42,032 nucleotides of DNA from Deltaproteobacteria bacterium (GTDB lineage: Bacteria; Desulfobacterota; Desulfobaccia; Desulfobaccales; 0-14-0-80-60-11). The notes below the pieces were generated by a model that saw only the letters and a list, made by a program, of their open reading frames with translations, searched no databases and was not told where the DNA came from. Position 1 is the stretch's first letter. The number at the start of each line of letters is the position of its first letter. The stretch spans positions 1 to 42,032 of the forward strand of contig QZIZ01000166.1 in the NCBI GenBank assembly GCA_003599195.1, read 5' to 3'. A program made the position numbers and the translations under genes. This document shows, one piece after another, positions 17,294-25,237 of this stretch.

Positions 17294-17935
17294 ATGAAGC
17301 GGAAATGGTTTAAAAAGGCAGGTGTGGCCGTAGTCCTGGCAATGCTGATGCTGGCGCTGGTCATGGTTCCCATGGCCGTGGAGGCCAAAAAGAAACCTCT
17401 TGCTCCGCCAGACCCCACCCTGGTGGAGATTCTGGACAAGCTTCCTAACGGCAGGCCCTTCCGGCTTCTCGCCAAGGCCATTCTGTTTGTCGAGCAGCAG
17501 GTGGTCGACCTACAGGCCGTGGTGACTCAACTGCAGCAGCAAGTGGCTGATTTGCTGGCTCAGTTCCAATCAACCACCATTAATAGCGGCTTCGGTACTA
17601 CCGCGGTTCTCACGAATCAGGCGGCGGGATCGGGACATGTGCGCATCGAGGTGTCTTTTGTCCGCAATGACGGCGCTCCTCCCGGCCCCGGCCTCAGCCA
17701 TATTATGTATGCCATGGTCAGCGCCGCCTCTCTCACTGAGATCAATTTCATCAGCGCCGGCAACGACGGGGTCCAAACGGCTAACAGCGCCACAGTTTCG
17801 GCGACACCCACCACCATCGCCTCCATTGCCGGCATTGCCGACCTGGTCGCCATCACTGATGCGGAGGGCGTAACCTTTCAACTCGTTGAACAGGGGACCG
17901 TGGCCGGGGTCTATTTTGTAAAAGTTACCAAATAG
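17294..17935 (+). CDS. Secreted protein with N-terminal coiled coil
   Basis: This 213-residue exported protein of unknown function has a signal peptide (about 1-31: basic start, VVLAMLMLALVMVPM core, cut near VEA). A short Pro-rich piece precedes a heptad region (about 60-92; VEQQVVDLQAVVTQLQQQVADLL) predicted to be a coiled coil. A Ser/Thr/Ala-rich beta-strand domain (about 100-213) contains no cysteine or catalytic motif. ATG at 17294 is chosen because GGGAGG lies 9 nt upstream; the ATG at 17285 directly abuts that site. It looks like an oligomeric surface or periplasmic protein. Its spacer carries hairpins, and no partner gene is adjacent. Confidence 0.75.
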   Translation: MKRKWFKKAGVAVVLAMLMLALVMVPMAVEAKKKPLAPPDPTLVEILDKLPNGRPFRLLAKAILFVEQQVVDLQAVVTQLQQQVADLLAQFQSTTINSGFGTTAVLTNQAAGSGHVRIEVSFVRNDGAPPGPGLSHIMYAMVSAASLTEINFISAGNDGVQTANSATVSATPTTIASIAGIADLVAITDAEGVTFQLVEQGTVAGVYFVKVTK

Positions 17936-17968
17936 CCGGTGCAAATGCGCCTAAGATCTCATGGCTTA

Positions 17969-17990
17969 CCGGGGTGCTTAGGCACCCCGG
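17969..17990. terminator. Hairpin between convergent genes
   Basis: A 9-bp perfect stem, CCGGGGTGC paired with GCACCCCGG around TTAG, lies between the end of the secreted-protein gene and the end of the patatin gene. There is no T-run on either side, so termination would be factor-dependent or weak. Confidence 0.5.
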
Positions 17991-18035
17991 AGTCATCTCG
18001 ATCTTTCGCCGTTTAGCGAGGCCGGCCCGAATCCT

Positions 18036-20615
18036 TCAGAATTTTAAGGCTCCGGCCACCCATTTCCAGACTCCGGAGTATATTTCTTTAAGGGGATGTT
18101 CCCAGGCGAGATGCAGGAGGACGCCCGCGCCGATCAGGGCCGCGGCCAGAAACAGCCAGCCCAGGATCCGCCAACGGAAAAGCTTCGGCACCACCCAGGC
18201 GAACAGGACGAAAGCGCCGGTCAGCAAGAGGATAAATTTATCCAGTATCCATAAGGGGCCGCGCAGCAGGAACGCGGCTTTACTCTGCTTCAGGGTCTGA
18301 CGGATGATCTTTGAGAAGGTGATGGCGCCGCGCCCGCTCCAATTGATCTTCTTGGCGGCTGGAATCGCGGAGAGATCCTGTTTGCCGATCAGATCCTTGC
18401 GCTGCCGCGGCGCCGATGGCAACTGCCCGGCTGACGGCTGCGGCGGCGTATAGATATCCATGCCCAGGTTATTCATCTCGTTGATGATCTCGCGGTGCAC
18501 GGCGGCGATCATCTCCCGGCGCTGGGGGGTGTCGGGCAGCAGCTTGCGTAAAATAATTTCGGCGGCGTCCAGGCGGCCCCAGGTCAGGTCGTTGCTGCGC
18601 CATTCTTCGCTGAAAAAACCGCTGAAATGCGCCAACTGCTCGCCGGCGAGCTTTTCCCTGGCATTCAGGCCGGGGATGAACAGATCGGCATCCGCCGGGC
18701 TGATGCGGGCAAAATGAATTTGCTCCAACTCGGCGGCCACCTCGTCGCTAGCCATGGTGGGATAAATGATCATGTCGCGCAAAACAAAACTCCCCAGCGC
18801 GTCGTACAGCGCCCAGTATCCCTCCCTGATTCTTTGCTCCAAGGGGCGCGCCCCCGGCAGTTCGCTCGCGGTGGCCTCCCATGCCTTCTTGATTTCATCG
18901 TGCTCATTTTTCAAACGTTGCGCCACGGTGAGGCGGATGCGTTCCAGGAACTCGAGCCGCCGGCACAAGAAATCCGCCTTCCCCAGCTTCTCGGTGAGGC
19001 GCTGGAGGTGCACGGCCACATCCTCCCTGTTGGTTGCCGCCCCTAACTTCTCGAAAAGCTCATGCAACTGGGTCTTGATATCCGCCAGTTCCCCCTGGAG
19101 GACATCAACCTGGGAGCATTCCTGTTCCGAGATCAGCTGGTCCTGGTCGTATAGAAAATCCTTCAACAGGTTGAGCCGATGGGTGGTCTCCGTGATGAAG
19201 CGCCAGTCGGCGCCGCTGCCGCCGCCCGTGCCCGACAGCGGCTTCGGGTAAAGTTGGCGAACGATCTGGATAAGATACCGGTAAAGCCGCCGGTGATACT
19301 TCAAATCCAGGGCGTTCAGAACCAGCGTCTTTAGCCGGTAAATCTCCTCTTTGACCTGAAGGGCTTTTTCCTTGTCCCCCGGTGAAAGACGAGCGACAGC
19401 AGCGTTCGCTCTATCGGTTACATCCAGGAACAACTGGCGGAACTCCGGCGGGAACTCCCGCTGGAGACGCAAATCCAGATAACCATCCTCCTGGGCCCGG
19501 AACACCGCGGTGGGCGGATCACAAGGGTCGAAGTACTTCATTTTGGAGGGTTCAGCCGGCTTTTCCGCCCGATACTTTCCCGCGATTACTTCATAATACC
19601 TGAGGGTCCTTTGCAGCCCGGCAACGCTTTGGTTGTGCCGTTCGATGTCCTGAAGGGCGGTAGTGATGCTTTGGTAGCCGGGCAACCCGAATAGGGCTTT
19701 TAACACGACTTCATGCGCTCCGTAAGCGCGGGCGGCGATCTGACAGACCCGGGAATCGACCTGTTCCGGGTCAGGTTCGATGTAAAACAAGAACCGGCTC
19801 ACCTGTTTGTTCGCTCTCCGCTTGGCGATGGCCCGGAGGGCAAGTTCGATGGGTTTGTTGTCTAAAACCCCCCCATCTATATGATAGGCGTCCGCCTCCA
19901 GGTGCAATGCCCGGCGGCCGAGACCGGATTTTTCCACCAGCACCGGGGCAAAGGCGAGGGGAAACGAGGCGCTCGCCCGGGCCGCCTGGGCCAGCAGGCA
20001 TAAGTCCTCCTCGGTTTTGAAATCATTGGTCTCCATCTCATCGCCGCCCGCCTCTTTCTTCCGGAAGCGGAAACAAAAAACCTGGCGGTGGGTGCGGGTG
20101 GAGATTTCTTCATGATCCGGCGTGGTGATCAGCACCCGGTCGCCGTCAAGGTTGGTGGCGGTCAGGAAGAGGTCCAGAGCGGGTTGTAGGGCCGCTTCTT
20201 CCGGCGGCGCCGGGCGTTTAACTATCAGCGCTTCGAATATCTTTTTGCGAAAACGGTCGCCGTCCAGTAAAGACTCCGGCTTCGATTTGAAAGGGCCGTA
20301 GAGCAGCTTATCAATGTCGCCTTCCTCACGCCAGAGCGTCAGCAGCTTCCGCATATCCCCGCGGTTGACGAGGGCGTTGGCCAGGAATGCGCCGTTCATG
20401 CCGCCCGCGGAAGTACCGGTGATAATATCGACAACCACATTGCCAATGGCGCCCTGGTTTTTCAGTTCTCCATAGGCGCCCTCACCCTTCACCAGGCGGA
20501 AAAACTCAACGGCCACGCCGCTTTCATAAATAGCGAGGGCGACCCCCCCGAAAAATGCCAGGGCAATGCGCGTCTCCCTCACATCCGCTTCCGTCAGCGC
20601 TGGTTTGGTATCCAT
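18036..20615 (-). CDS. Patatin-like phospholipase with C-terminal membrane segments
   Basis: This 859-residue protein has an N-terminal patatin-type lipase domain (about 15-290). The oxyanion stretch is GGVALAIYESG (23-33), the nucleophile is Ser69 in GTSAGG, and the dyad Asp is in DGG (near 247) before VLDNKPIE. Lengthy helical regions follow, with a pattern like the DUF3376-containing patatin-like proteins, and two hydrophobic segments lie near the C-terminus (about 790-840). It probably hydrolyses acyl esters of membrane lipids. ATG at 20615 is used because AAGGAG precedes it; the open frame extends 18 codons further. It is transcribed alone, convergent with the secreted-protein gene. The substrate is unknown. 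Confidence 0.88.
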   Translation of the reverse strand: MDTKPALTEADVRETRIALAFFGGVALAIYESGVAVEFFRLVKGEGAYGELKNQGAIGNVVVDIITGTSAGGMNGAFLANALVNRGDMRKLLTLWREEGDIDKLLYGPFKSKPESLLDGDRFRKKIFEALIVKRPAPPEEAALQPALDLFLTATNLDGDRVLITTPDHEEISTRTHRQVFCFRFRKKEAGGDEMETNDFKTEEDLCLLAQAARASASFPLAFAPVLVEKSGLGRRALHLEADAYHIDGGVLDNKPIELALRAIAKRRANKQVSRFLFYIEPDPEQVDSRVCQIAARAYGAHEVVLKALFGLPGYQSITTALQDIERHNQSVAGLQRTLRYYEVIAGKYRAEKPAEPSKMKYFDPCDPPTAVFRAQEDGYLDLRLQREFPPEFRQLFLDVTDRANAAVARLSPGDKEKALQVKEEIYRLKTLVLNALDLKYHRRLYRYLIQIVRQLYPKPLSGTGGGSGADWRFITETTHRLNLLKDFLYDQDQLISEQECSQVDVLQGELADIKTQLHELFEKLGAATNREDVAVHLQRLTEKLGKADFLCRRLEFLERIRLTVAQRLKNEHDEIKKAWEATASELPGARPLEQRIREGYWALYDALGSFVLRDMIIYPTMASDEVAAELEQIHFARISPADADLFIPGLNAREKLAGEQLAHFSGFFSEEWRSNDLTWGRLDAAEIILRKLLPDTPQRREMIAAVHREIINEMNNLGMDIYTPPQPSAGQLPSAPRQRKDLIGKQDLSAIPAAKKINWSGRGAITFSKIIRQTLKQSKAAFLLRGPLWILDKFILLLTGAFVLFAWVVPKLFRWRILGWLFLAAALIGAGVLLHLAWEHPLKEIYSGVWKWVAGALKF

Positions 20616-20841
20616 GCTCTGGGCTCCTTGTCCGGGACCAGGAAATGGTCCCGATAAAAAATGAACCACGCGGCGGATTCAATCTCAATGCATCATCCTT
20701 TAATTTTCAATAAAAGGTCAAGCAAATCTAAGCCGCCCAGAAATATAAACACCAAAGGTGAAGAAAGGGATGACGTCCCCTTTGGCCAAAAAACCGGATT
20801 TAAAAGATACCTGCTCACCGATCTACTCAGCCGCCGCCCAT

Positions 20842-20869
20842 AAAAAAAAGGGTTCAATTTCTTGAACCC
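20842..20869 (-). terminator. Rho-independent terminator of tRNA-Leu
   Basis: On the minus strand an 8-bp stem, GGGTTCAA paired with TTGAACCC around GAAA, is followed by eight T's. It lies about 19 nt after the 3' CCA of the tRNA. Confidence 0.9.
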
Positions 20870-20887
20870 CAAAACCCTTGATTTTAC

Positions 20888-20974
20888 TGGTGCCGGAGGC
20901 CGGACTCGAACCGGCACAAGGTTGCCCTCGGGGGATTTTGAGTCCCCTGCGTCTACCAATTCCACCACTCCGGC
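20888..20974 (-). tRNA. tRNA-Leu (anticodon CAA)
   Basis: The 87-nt gene reads UUG codons. The acceptor stem is GCCGGAG/CTCCGGC. The D-loop region TGGTGGAATTGGTAGAC is typical of leucine tRNA. The anticodon stem-loop is GGGGA-CTCAAAA-TCCCC, giving CAA. A long variable arm, as in class II tRNAs, precedes the TTCGAGT T-loop, and the 3' CCA is encoded. A terminator follows closely. Confidence 0.96.
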
Positions 20975-20986
20975 ACGCCGATTTTT

Positions 20987-21016
20987 ATTTTAGCTTTCCC
21001 AGGACAGTCTTGGCAA
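20987..21016 (-). promoter_or_regulatory. Putative promoter of tRNA-Leu
   Basis: On the minus strand, TTGCCA (plus positions 21011-21016) and TAAAAT (20987-20992) are 18 bp apart, with the tRNA 5' end 12 bp downstream. This spacing fits a sigma-70 promoter for a stable RNA. Confidence 0.5.
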
Positions 21017-21147
21017 GTTCTTTTACCTAGGAGGCCTCTCCTTTGGCTCCGACCCGCCGATCCTTGCAAGCTTTGGAGGTGGAGCCGGATTCGTCCCCGC
21101 CCGGGGACAAGGGCAAAATTATTACCTTCTATTCCCCAGAAGCATTC

Positions 21148-21170
21148 GGGGCGAACACAAGGTTCGCCCC
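21148..21170. repeat. GGGGCGAAC palindrome
   Basis: The arms GGGGCGAAC (21148-21156) and GTTCGCCCC (21162-21170) surround ACAAG, with TACGG after the right arm. It resembles a dispersed intergenic palindrome known from many bacterial genomes. The region 20976-21286 otherwise holds only the tRNA promoter and a heptad repeat, and no gene. Confidence 0.6.
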
Positions 21171-21252
21171 TACGGGTTGCTGCCTTTAAGTTGTAAATAG
21201 AAATTACAATAATATCGTAAAGTTAACTAAGCAACGAGATAATCCTTTGACC

Positions 21253-21280
21253 ACGAAAAACGAAAAACCAGAAACGATAA
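21253..21280. repeat. Heptanucleotide-register repeat (ACGAAAA type)
   Basis: Four 7-bp units lie in one register: ACGAAAA, ACGAAAA, ACCAGAA and ACGATAA. They end 6 bp before the stop codon end of the tandem Spy/CpxP-like gene, so they lie just 3' of that gene. Confidence 0.6.
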
Positions 21281-21286
21281 GCGGCT

Positions 21287-22297
21287 TTAAGGCCCCGGGG
21301 GCCGGCCCGGGGGGGCCATGCCCGGAGGAGCGTTCCTGGAGGCGGGCTTGGTCCCAATCCCGCCGTCGAGGGGTAGGCCCTGACTTTGAGGCTCTTTAGC
21401 CACCTGCCTCGAGGTGATTAAAAACATCAGGTAGCGGGCCTGTTGGACCGGGGTGAGGATGGCCGTTTCTTCGACGTCCTGGCGCTGTTTCAAAGCCAGC
21501 ATTTCCTGCTCTTTCTTCCTGATATTATTAAGGATATTCTTCACGTCCGGGTCGGCGGGGTGCGGCTGTCTCATGACCTGCTCCAGCCTTAAAAATTCGT
21601 TCTTTGCTTCTGCCATCAATTGCTGCCGCAAAGGACGATAGCGCTGTCTGATCTCGAGGAGCTGGGCCGCGGTTTGCTGGTTCACCCCCAGGGCCTTTTC
21701 CAACTGGGGGGGGAAGGCCACCGGGGTTGATTCCCGTTCTTGAAAGGTTCCTGATTCAGCCGGAACGGCACCGGTTTTCCGGGAGACCTCCCGGGGGCCC
21801 GCAGGAGGGGTCAAGGGCACAGCTTTCCTGGGCCCCCTGCCCTTGACACTTCGGGCTTCCTTCAACAATCTCTTCTGATACATGATATTCCGGGCCAACT
21901 GCACCGGGGTGAGCAAGGTCTCCTCTTCCTGAACCTGCCGTTGGTGTAAATTCTGATCCTCCTGCTGCTTCTGCTTTATGGCCAGAAGGATCGCCCCCAC
22001 CTCCCGGTCCGAGGGCGAGGCTTGATGCATGGCCTGTTGCAGCCGCTTAAATTCCGATTTCGAATCCTGGAACAATTTCTGGCGCATGGCCTTGTAGCGC
22101 TGTTCAATCTCCAGGAGTTGGTCAACGGTCTGCTGGCTCACCCCCAAAGCCGGCCCCAACTGTTTGCGCTTGATCTGGAGGAATTGTTCCTGAAAGCTGC
22201 CCTGTCCCCCGGGGGGAGCTTGGGGAAAGGCCGGGGCCGCCCAGGCCGTTACCGCCAGGATCAGGCCCAGGAGACTATAAGAGATTCTCTGGTACAT
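21287..22297 (-). CDS. Periplasmic tandem Spy/CpxP-like (LTxxQ-type) protein
   Basis: This 336-residue exported protein has a signal peptide (about 1-26) and two copies of one helical module, at about 48-150 and 198-300. Each copy has ALGV-QQT--QLLEI-QRY--(M/L)RQ(K/L)L, a middle helix with a P--D/P region, and a final helix ending in (E)E(E)T(A/L)LTPVQ-AR. This is the plan of the CpxP/Spy/ZraP/CnrX superfamily, whose members are obligate dimers of one module each and sense misfolded proteins or metals. The tail is Pro/Gly-rich. The start (ATG, AAGGA upstream) lies inside the end of the anti-sigma gene, so it is the third gene of an ECF operon and the likely periplasmic sensor. Confidence 0.82.
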   Translation of the reverse strand: MYQRISYSLLGLILAVTAWAAPAFPQAPPGGQGSFQEQFLQIKRKQLGPALGVSQQTVDQLLEIEQRYKAMRQKLFQDSKSEFKRLQQAMHQASPSDREVGAILLAIKQKQQEDQNLHQRQVQEEETLLTPVQLARNIMYQKRLLKEARSVKGRGPRKAVPLTPPAGPREVSRKTGAVPAESGTFQERESTPVAFPPQLEKALGVNQQTAAQLLEIRQRYRPLRQQLMAEAKNEFLRLEQVMRQPHPADPDVKNILNNIRKKEQEMLALKQRQDVEETAILTPVQQARYLMFLITSRQVAKEPQSQGLPLDGGIGTKPASRNAPPGMAPPGRPPGP

Positions 22298-22908
22298 GAG
22301 CCATCCTTTTCGTGTTGGCGGACCTTTTTCAGGAAGGCCTCCCTTTCGGTCTCCGTCATGCCGGCCAAGGTGGAATCCAAATCGCCGTCCATGTCCAGAT
22401 CATCGTCCCCATGCAGGTCCTGGCCGTTTTGCGACACCATCACGACGGCTTCACTCTTTTCCGGGGCCGGGGCAGGCGCGGCCAAGCGCGGGATGGCCGG
22501 GGTTTGTTCCAACGCCTTTTGCTCTTGAGACAATTGGGGCTGGGGCGGCATACCCGGGCGCTCCGGGTTCAGATAGCCGAAGGCCAACCAGAGGAGCAGC
22601 CCCGCCAGCGCCGGGGCGCCCAGCAGATAATAGGGTATTCTAAAACCACGGGCAGGCGGCGGCTCAGGGACGCTCTGGGCCAGTTTCAGGTGCAGCTCCC
22701 GGTTAAAATTATCCCAGAAGGCCTGGTCCGGCTCATGGCGCGGCGCAGCTTTGATACTGCTGACCACTGCTTCCAGGCCCGCCAACTCCTCCCGGCAGGC
22801 CGGGCACTTCTCCAGGTGCGATCTCACCACTGCCTGCCAAAAGGAGGGGAGATCACCGTCGGGATATGCGGGTAACCATCTTTGGATAAGGGCGCACCGC
22901 CACTTCAT
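22261..22908 (-). CDS. Anti-sigma factor with zf-HC2 domain
   Basis: This 215-residue membrane anti-sigma factor has an N-terminal zinc-binding domain with Cys5 and the HxxxCxxC motif SHLEKCPAC (His33, Cys37, Cys40 approximately). One membrane helix (about 90-110, YYLLGAPALAGLLLWLAFGYL) follows, then a periplasmic part that is Pro/Ala-rich and strongly acidic (GDDDLDMDGDLD). It should hold the ECF sigma factor encoded just upstream at the membrane. ATG at 22908 has GAGG at a good distance; another ATG two codons earlier abuts GAGG. It overlaps the sigma gene by 56 nt and the Spy/CpxP-like gene by 37 nt, which indicates tight coupling. Confidence 0.88.
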   Translation of the reverse strand: MKWRCALIQRWLPAYPDGDLPSFWQAVVRSHLEKCPACREELAGLEAVVSSIKAAPRHEPDQAFWDNFNRELHLKLAQSVPEPPPARGFRIPYYLLGAPALAGLLLWLAFGYLNPERPGMPPQPQLSQEQKALEQTPAIPRLAAPAPAPEKSEAVVMVSQNGQDLHGDDDLDMDGDLDSTLAGMTETEREAFLKKVRQHEKDGSCTRESLIVSWA

Positions 22909-23443
22909 AGTCATCCTCGTTCTGCATGTATTTCTTCAGGGTCTTTAACGCCTGGCAATAATTGACCCGGGCTGCGCCCGCAGTGCCTCCTAAAACCTTG
23001 CTGATCTCCTCATAGGAGAGACCCTGCTCCAGTTTCAGGGTAATAACCGCCCGCTGCTTGGCCGGCAGGCGCTCTAGAGCGGCATAGAGCCGCCGGTGGT
23101 CTTCCTGGGCCACCAGTTCCTCTTCCGGGGAATCCTCGCCCACCAGGACGTATTCGTCACAATCTACCGGATCCCCAAATTTCTTCCTGTTTTTCAAGTA
23201 GTTGTAACATTGGTTGATGGCAATCCGGAAAAGCCAGGTCCGGAATTGGGCCTGCTGGCGAAAGCCCCGGATGTGGACAAACGCCTGCATAAAGGCTTGC
23301 TGCGTCAGGTCCTTGGCTTCTTCCGCATCCAGTACCAGCCGGTAGGCCAGCCCGTAGATCTCCCGCTGATACTTCTTGACCAGTTCCTCGAAAGCCGGCA
23401 GGTCGCCTTCCTGCGCCCGGGCCACGAGCTGGGGGTCAGTCAT
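22853..23443 (-). CDS. ECF RNA polymerase sigma factor
   Basis: This 196-residue sigma-70 family protein of the extracytoplasmic-function group has region 2 at about 23-90 (YGLAYRLVLDAEEAKDLTQQAF, then FRTWLFRIAINQCYNYLKNRK). Region 4 is at about 130-182 (LPAKQRAVITLKLEQGLSYEEI and the following helix). Regions 1.1 and 3 are absent, as expected. The ATG has GAGG upstream. It heads the operon with its zf-HC2 anti-sigma and a periplasmic Spy/CpxP-like protein. This layout is parallel to CnrYXH- and RpoE-type envelope systems and probably responds to envelope damage or metal. A candidate self-promoter lies just upstream. Confidence 0.92.
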   Translation of the reverse strand: MTDPQLVARAQEGDLPAFEELVKKYQREIYGLAYRLVLDAEEAKDLTQQAFMQAFVHIRGFRQQAQFRTWLFRIAINQCYNYLKNRKKFGDPVDCDEYVLVGEDSPEEELVAQEDHRRLYAALERLPAKQRAVITLKLEQGLSYEEISKVLGGTAGAARVNYCQALKTLKKYMQNEDDYEVAVRPYPKMVTRISRR

Positions 23444-23469
23444 TGTGAATCCTCGAGGTCTTCAATGAA

Positions 23470-23498
23470 TTAGACCGAACATGGGTGCAAACGTTAAA
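23470..23498 (-). promoter_or_regulatory. Candidate ECF-type promoter of the sigma operon
   Basis: On the minus strand TTTAACG (plus positions 23492-23498) and GGTCTAA (23470-23476) are 15 bp apart. The AAC core and GTCTAA resemble RpoE-type -35 and -10 elements. The leader would be about 20 nt. This suggests autoregulation but is based on two short motifs. Confidence 0.35.
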
Positions 23499-23501
23499 GG
23501 A

Positions 23502-23536
23502 TCGTCTTTCGTTTTGCGTTTTTCGTTTTGCGTTAA
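23502..23536. repeat. Heptanucleotide-register repeat (TCGTTTT/GCGTTTT)
   Basis: Five 7-bp units lie in register: TCGTCTT, TCGTTTT, GCGTTTT, TCGTTTT and GCGTTAA. The core CGTTTTGCGTTTTT recurs inverted at the array 23848-23875 on the far side of the nested repeat. Confidence 0.65.
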
Positions 23537-23608
23537 AGACAATTTAATCACCGGGACTTGAGTTATATTGTAACTTATTTTCTCGGCGATTTCTTTTAAC
23601 GAAAAACG

Positions 23609-23846
23609 AGCCTTTTGCAAAATTCATTTTGAATGAATTTAGGCGTCTGCAAAAGTCAGGTAAAGTCCCCCCTCCCCACGGGGGGAGGGGGTTAGGGGGA
23701 GGGGGGCGTCTTGGCCAAGTGGCTGTAACCAGTCCAAAAGACGCCACCCCCACCCTAACCCTCCCCCCTCAAGGGGGAGGGGATCTTCGGTCGCTTCGCT
23801 CCCTCAGAAACGTAATCCTAGTAAATGAAGAATTTTGCAAAAGGCT
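23609..23846. mobile_element. MITE-like nested inverted-repeat element (candidate)
   Basis: This is a 238-bp non-coding block with perfect 17-bp terminal inverted repeats, AGCCTTTTGCAAAATTC (23609-23625) and its complement (23830-23846). Inside it a second, imperfect inverted pair of about 45 bp (23667-23712 and 23738-23782) is built of C/G runs and ends in GCGTCTT/AAGACGC. GAAAAACG flanks it on the left (23601-23608) and, one base displaced, on the right (23848-23855); this could be a target duplication or part of the neighbouring heptad repeat. It encodes nothing. Together with the adjacent arrays it fills the whole asnS-sigma factor spacer. Confidence 0.5.
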
Positions 23847-23847
23847 A

Positions 23848-23875
23848 GAAAAACGAAAAACCAAAAACGCAAAAC
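23848..23875. repeat. Heptanucleotide-register repeat (GAAAAAC type)
   Basis: Four units lie in register, GAAAAAC, GAAAAAC, CAAAAAC and GCAAAAC, ending 4 bp before the end of the asnS gene. The position just 3' of a stop codon matches most other heptad arrays here. Confidence 0.6.
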
Positions 23876-23879
23876 GGTA

Positions 23880-25190
23880 TTATGGGTACAGCCGGTCCAG
23901 GAGGCGGGGGAAGGGGATGGCCTCCCGTACGTGTTTGAGGCCGCAGAGCCAGGCCACCAGACGCTCGATCCCCAATCCGAAACCGCCGTGGGGCACGCTG
24001 CCGTAGCGGCGCAGGTCCAAGTACCACTCCAGGGGGTCCTGGGGCAGGTGGTGCTCTTCCAGGCGGGCCAGCAGAACTTCCAGATCCGCCACCCTTTGGG
24101 AGCCGCCGACGATCTCCCCGTAGCCCTCGGGTGCCAGCATGTCCACGCACAGGGCCAGTTCCGGCGCGTCCGGGTCGGCTTCCATGTAGAAGGCCTTGCA
24201 GGCCCTTGGGTAGCGGTGCACCAGCACCGGCTTGTCGAAGGCCTGGGAGATGAGGGTCTCTTCGTCGCCGCCGAAATCCTCGCCCCAGGCTATCTCTTTA
24301 CCCAACTCATGCAGCCGGGATAGTGCTTCGCCATAGCTGATCCGGGGGAAAGGAGGAACCACCGCCTCCAGGGGGGTGATATCCCGCTCCAGGGTGTTAA
24401 GTTCATCCCGCCGGTGGGCCAGCACCCGGGAGACCACGAAGGCCACCAGGCCTTCGGCCAGGGCCATGACGTCTTTCAGGGTATAAAACGCGGCCTCCGC
24501 CTCCACCATCCAGAACTCCGTGAGGTGGCGCCGGGTCTTGGACTTTTCCGCGCGGAAGGTGGGGCCGAAGCAATAGACCCGGCCCAGGGCCATGGCCGCG
24601 GCCTCCAGGTAAAGCTGGCCGCTCTGGGAGAGATAGGCCTTGCCCCGGTCCAAGTAATCCGTTTCAAAAAGGCTGGTGGTGCCTTCACAGGCGGTGGGGG
24701 TAAGGATTGGCGTGTCCACCAGGATGAAGCCCCGGTCGTGGAAATAGTCCCGGCAGGCCCGGCAGACCTCGTCCCTGACCCTCAGGATGGCCTGCTGGCG
24801 GGGGGAGCGGAGCCAGAGGTGGCGGTGGTCCATGAGGAAACCCACGCCGTGCTCTTTGGGGGAGATGGGGAAATCCTGGGGAATGTGCAGGGGTTCCACC
24901 CGGGTGACTTCCAGCTCGAAGCCTCCGGGGGCCCGGGCTTCGGCCCGCACCTGGCCCTCCAGGATCAGGGAGGATTCCAGGGTGAGGCGGTCGAACGCGG
25001 CAAAGTCCTCGTCCGGGAGCCGGCCTTTAACCAGCACGCCCTGGACCAGTCCGGTGCCGTCCCGGACCACCAGGAAGCGCACCTTGCCGCTGGAGCGGAG
25101 GTGATGGACCCAGCCCCGGATGGTGACGGTATTTCCGACTTGCTCCGCCAAGCGGGCGATGTCGGTGATTGGTGATTGGTTTTTGGTCAT
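23880..25190 (-). CDS. asnS: Asparagine--tRNA ligase
   Basis: This 436-residue class II aminoacyl-tRNA synthetase charges tRNA-Asn with asparagine. An N-terminal OB-fold (about 15-110, [26 protein letters not shown]) binds the anticodon. The catalytic core has [10 protein letters not shown], motif 2 [15 protein letters not shown] (about 211-225), and motif 3 GFGLGIERL (about 400-409) followed by [10 protein letters not shown]. The length fits the shorter AsnRS type. The ribosome site is weak. The first codons (encoding TKNQSPITD) lie within a heptad repeat that runs through the start codon, so the extreme N-terminus may be repeat-derived. It lies downstream of the SurA-like gene on the same strand, separated by a cluster of hairpins. 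Confidence 0.95.
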   Translation of the reverse strand: MTKNQSPITDIARLAEQVGNTVTIRGWVHHLRSSGKVRFLVVRDGTGLVQGVLVKGRLPDEDFAAFDRLTLESSLILEGQVRAEARAPGGFELEVTRVEPLHIPQDFPISPKEHGVGFLMDHRHLWLRSPRQQAILRVRDEVCRACRDYFHDRGFILVDTPILTPTACEGTTSLFETDYLDRGKAYLSQSGQLYLEAAAMALGRVYCFGPTFRAEKSKTRRHLTEFWMVEAEAAFYTLKDVMALAEGLVAFVVSRVLAHRRDELNTLERDITPLEAVVPPFPRISYGEALSRLHELGKEIAWGEDFGGDEETLISQAFDKPVLVHRYPRACKAFYMEADPDAPELALCVDMLAPEGYGEIVGGSQRVADLEVLLARLEEHHLPQDPLEWYLDLRRYGSVPHGGFGLGIERLVAWLCGLKHVREAIPFPRLLDRLYP

Positions 25191-25229
25191 CGATGGCTTT
25201 CAGCTTTCAGCTAGCAGCGGTCAGCTTTG
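25167..25229. repeat. Heptanucleotide-register repeat across the asnS start
   Basis: Nine consecutive 7-bp units share one register: GATTGGT twice, TTTTGGT, CATCGAT (containing the start codon complement), GGCTTTC, AGCTTTC, AGCTAGC, AGCGGTC and AGCTTTG. The AGCTTTC units are the same as those in the array at 8016-8099, 17 kb away. Confidence 0.7.
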
Positions 25230-25237
25230 AATGGCTC

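Noticed and set aside
20693-20968. A 91-codon minus-strand open frame starting MVELVDAGDSKSP
   Set aside because: It is a translation of tRNA-Leu, a well-known false protein; the tRNA with its promoter and terminator explains the stretch.
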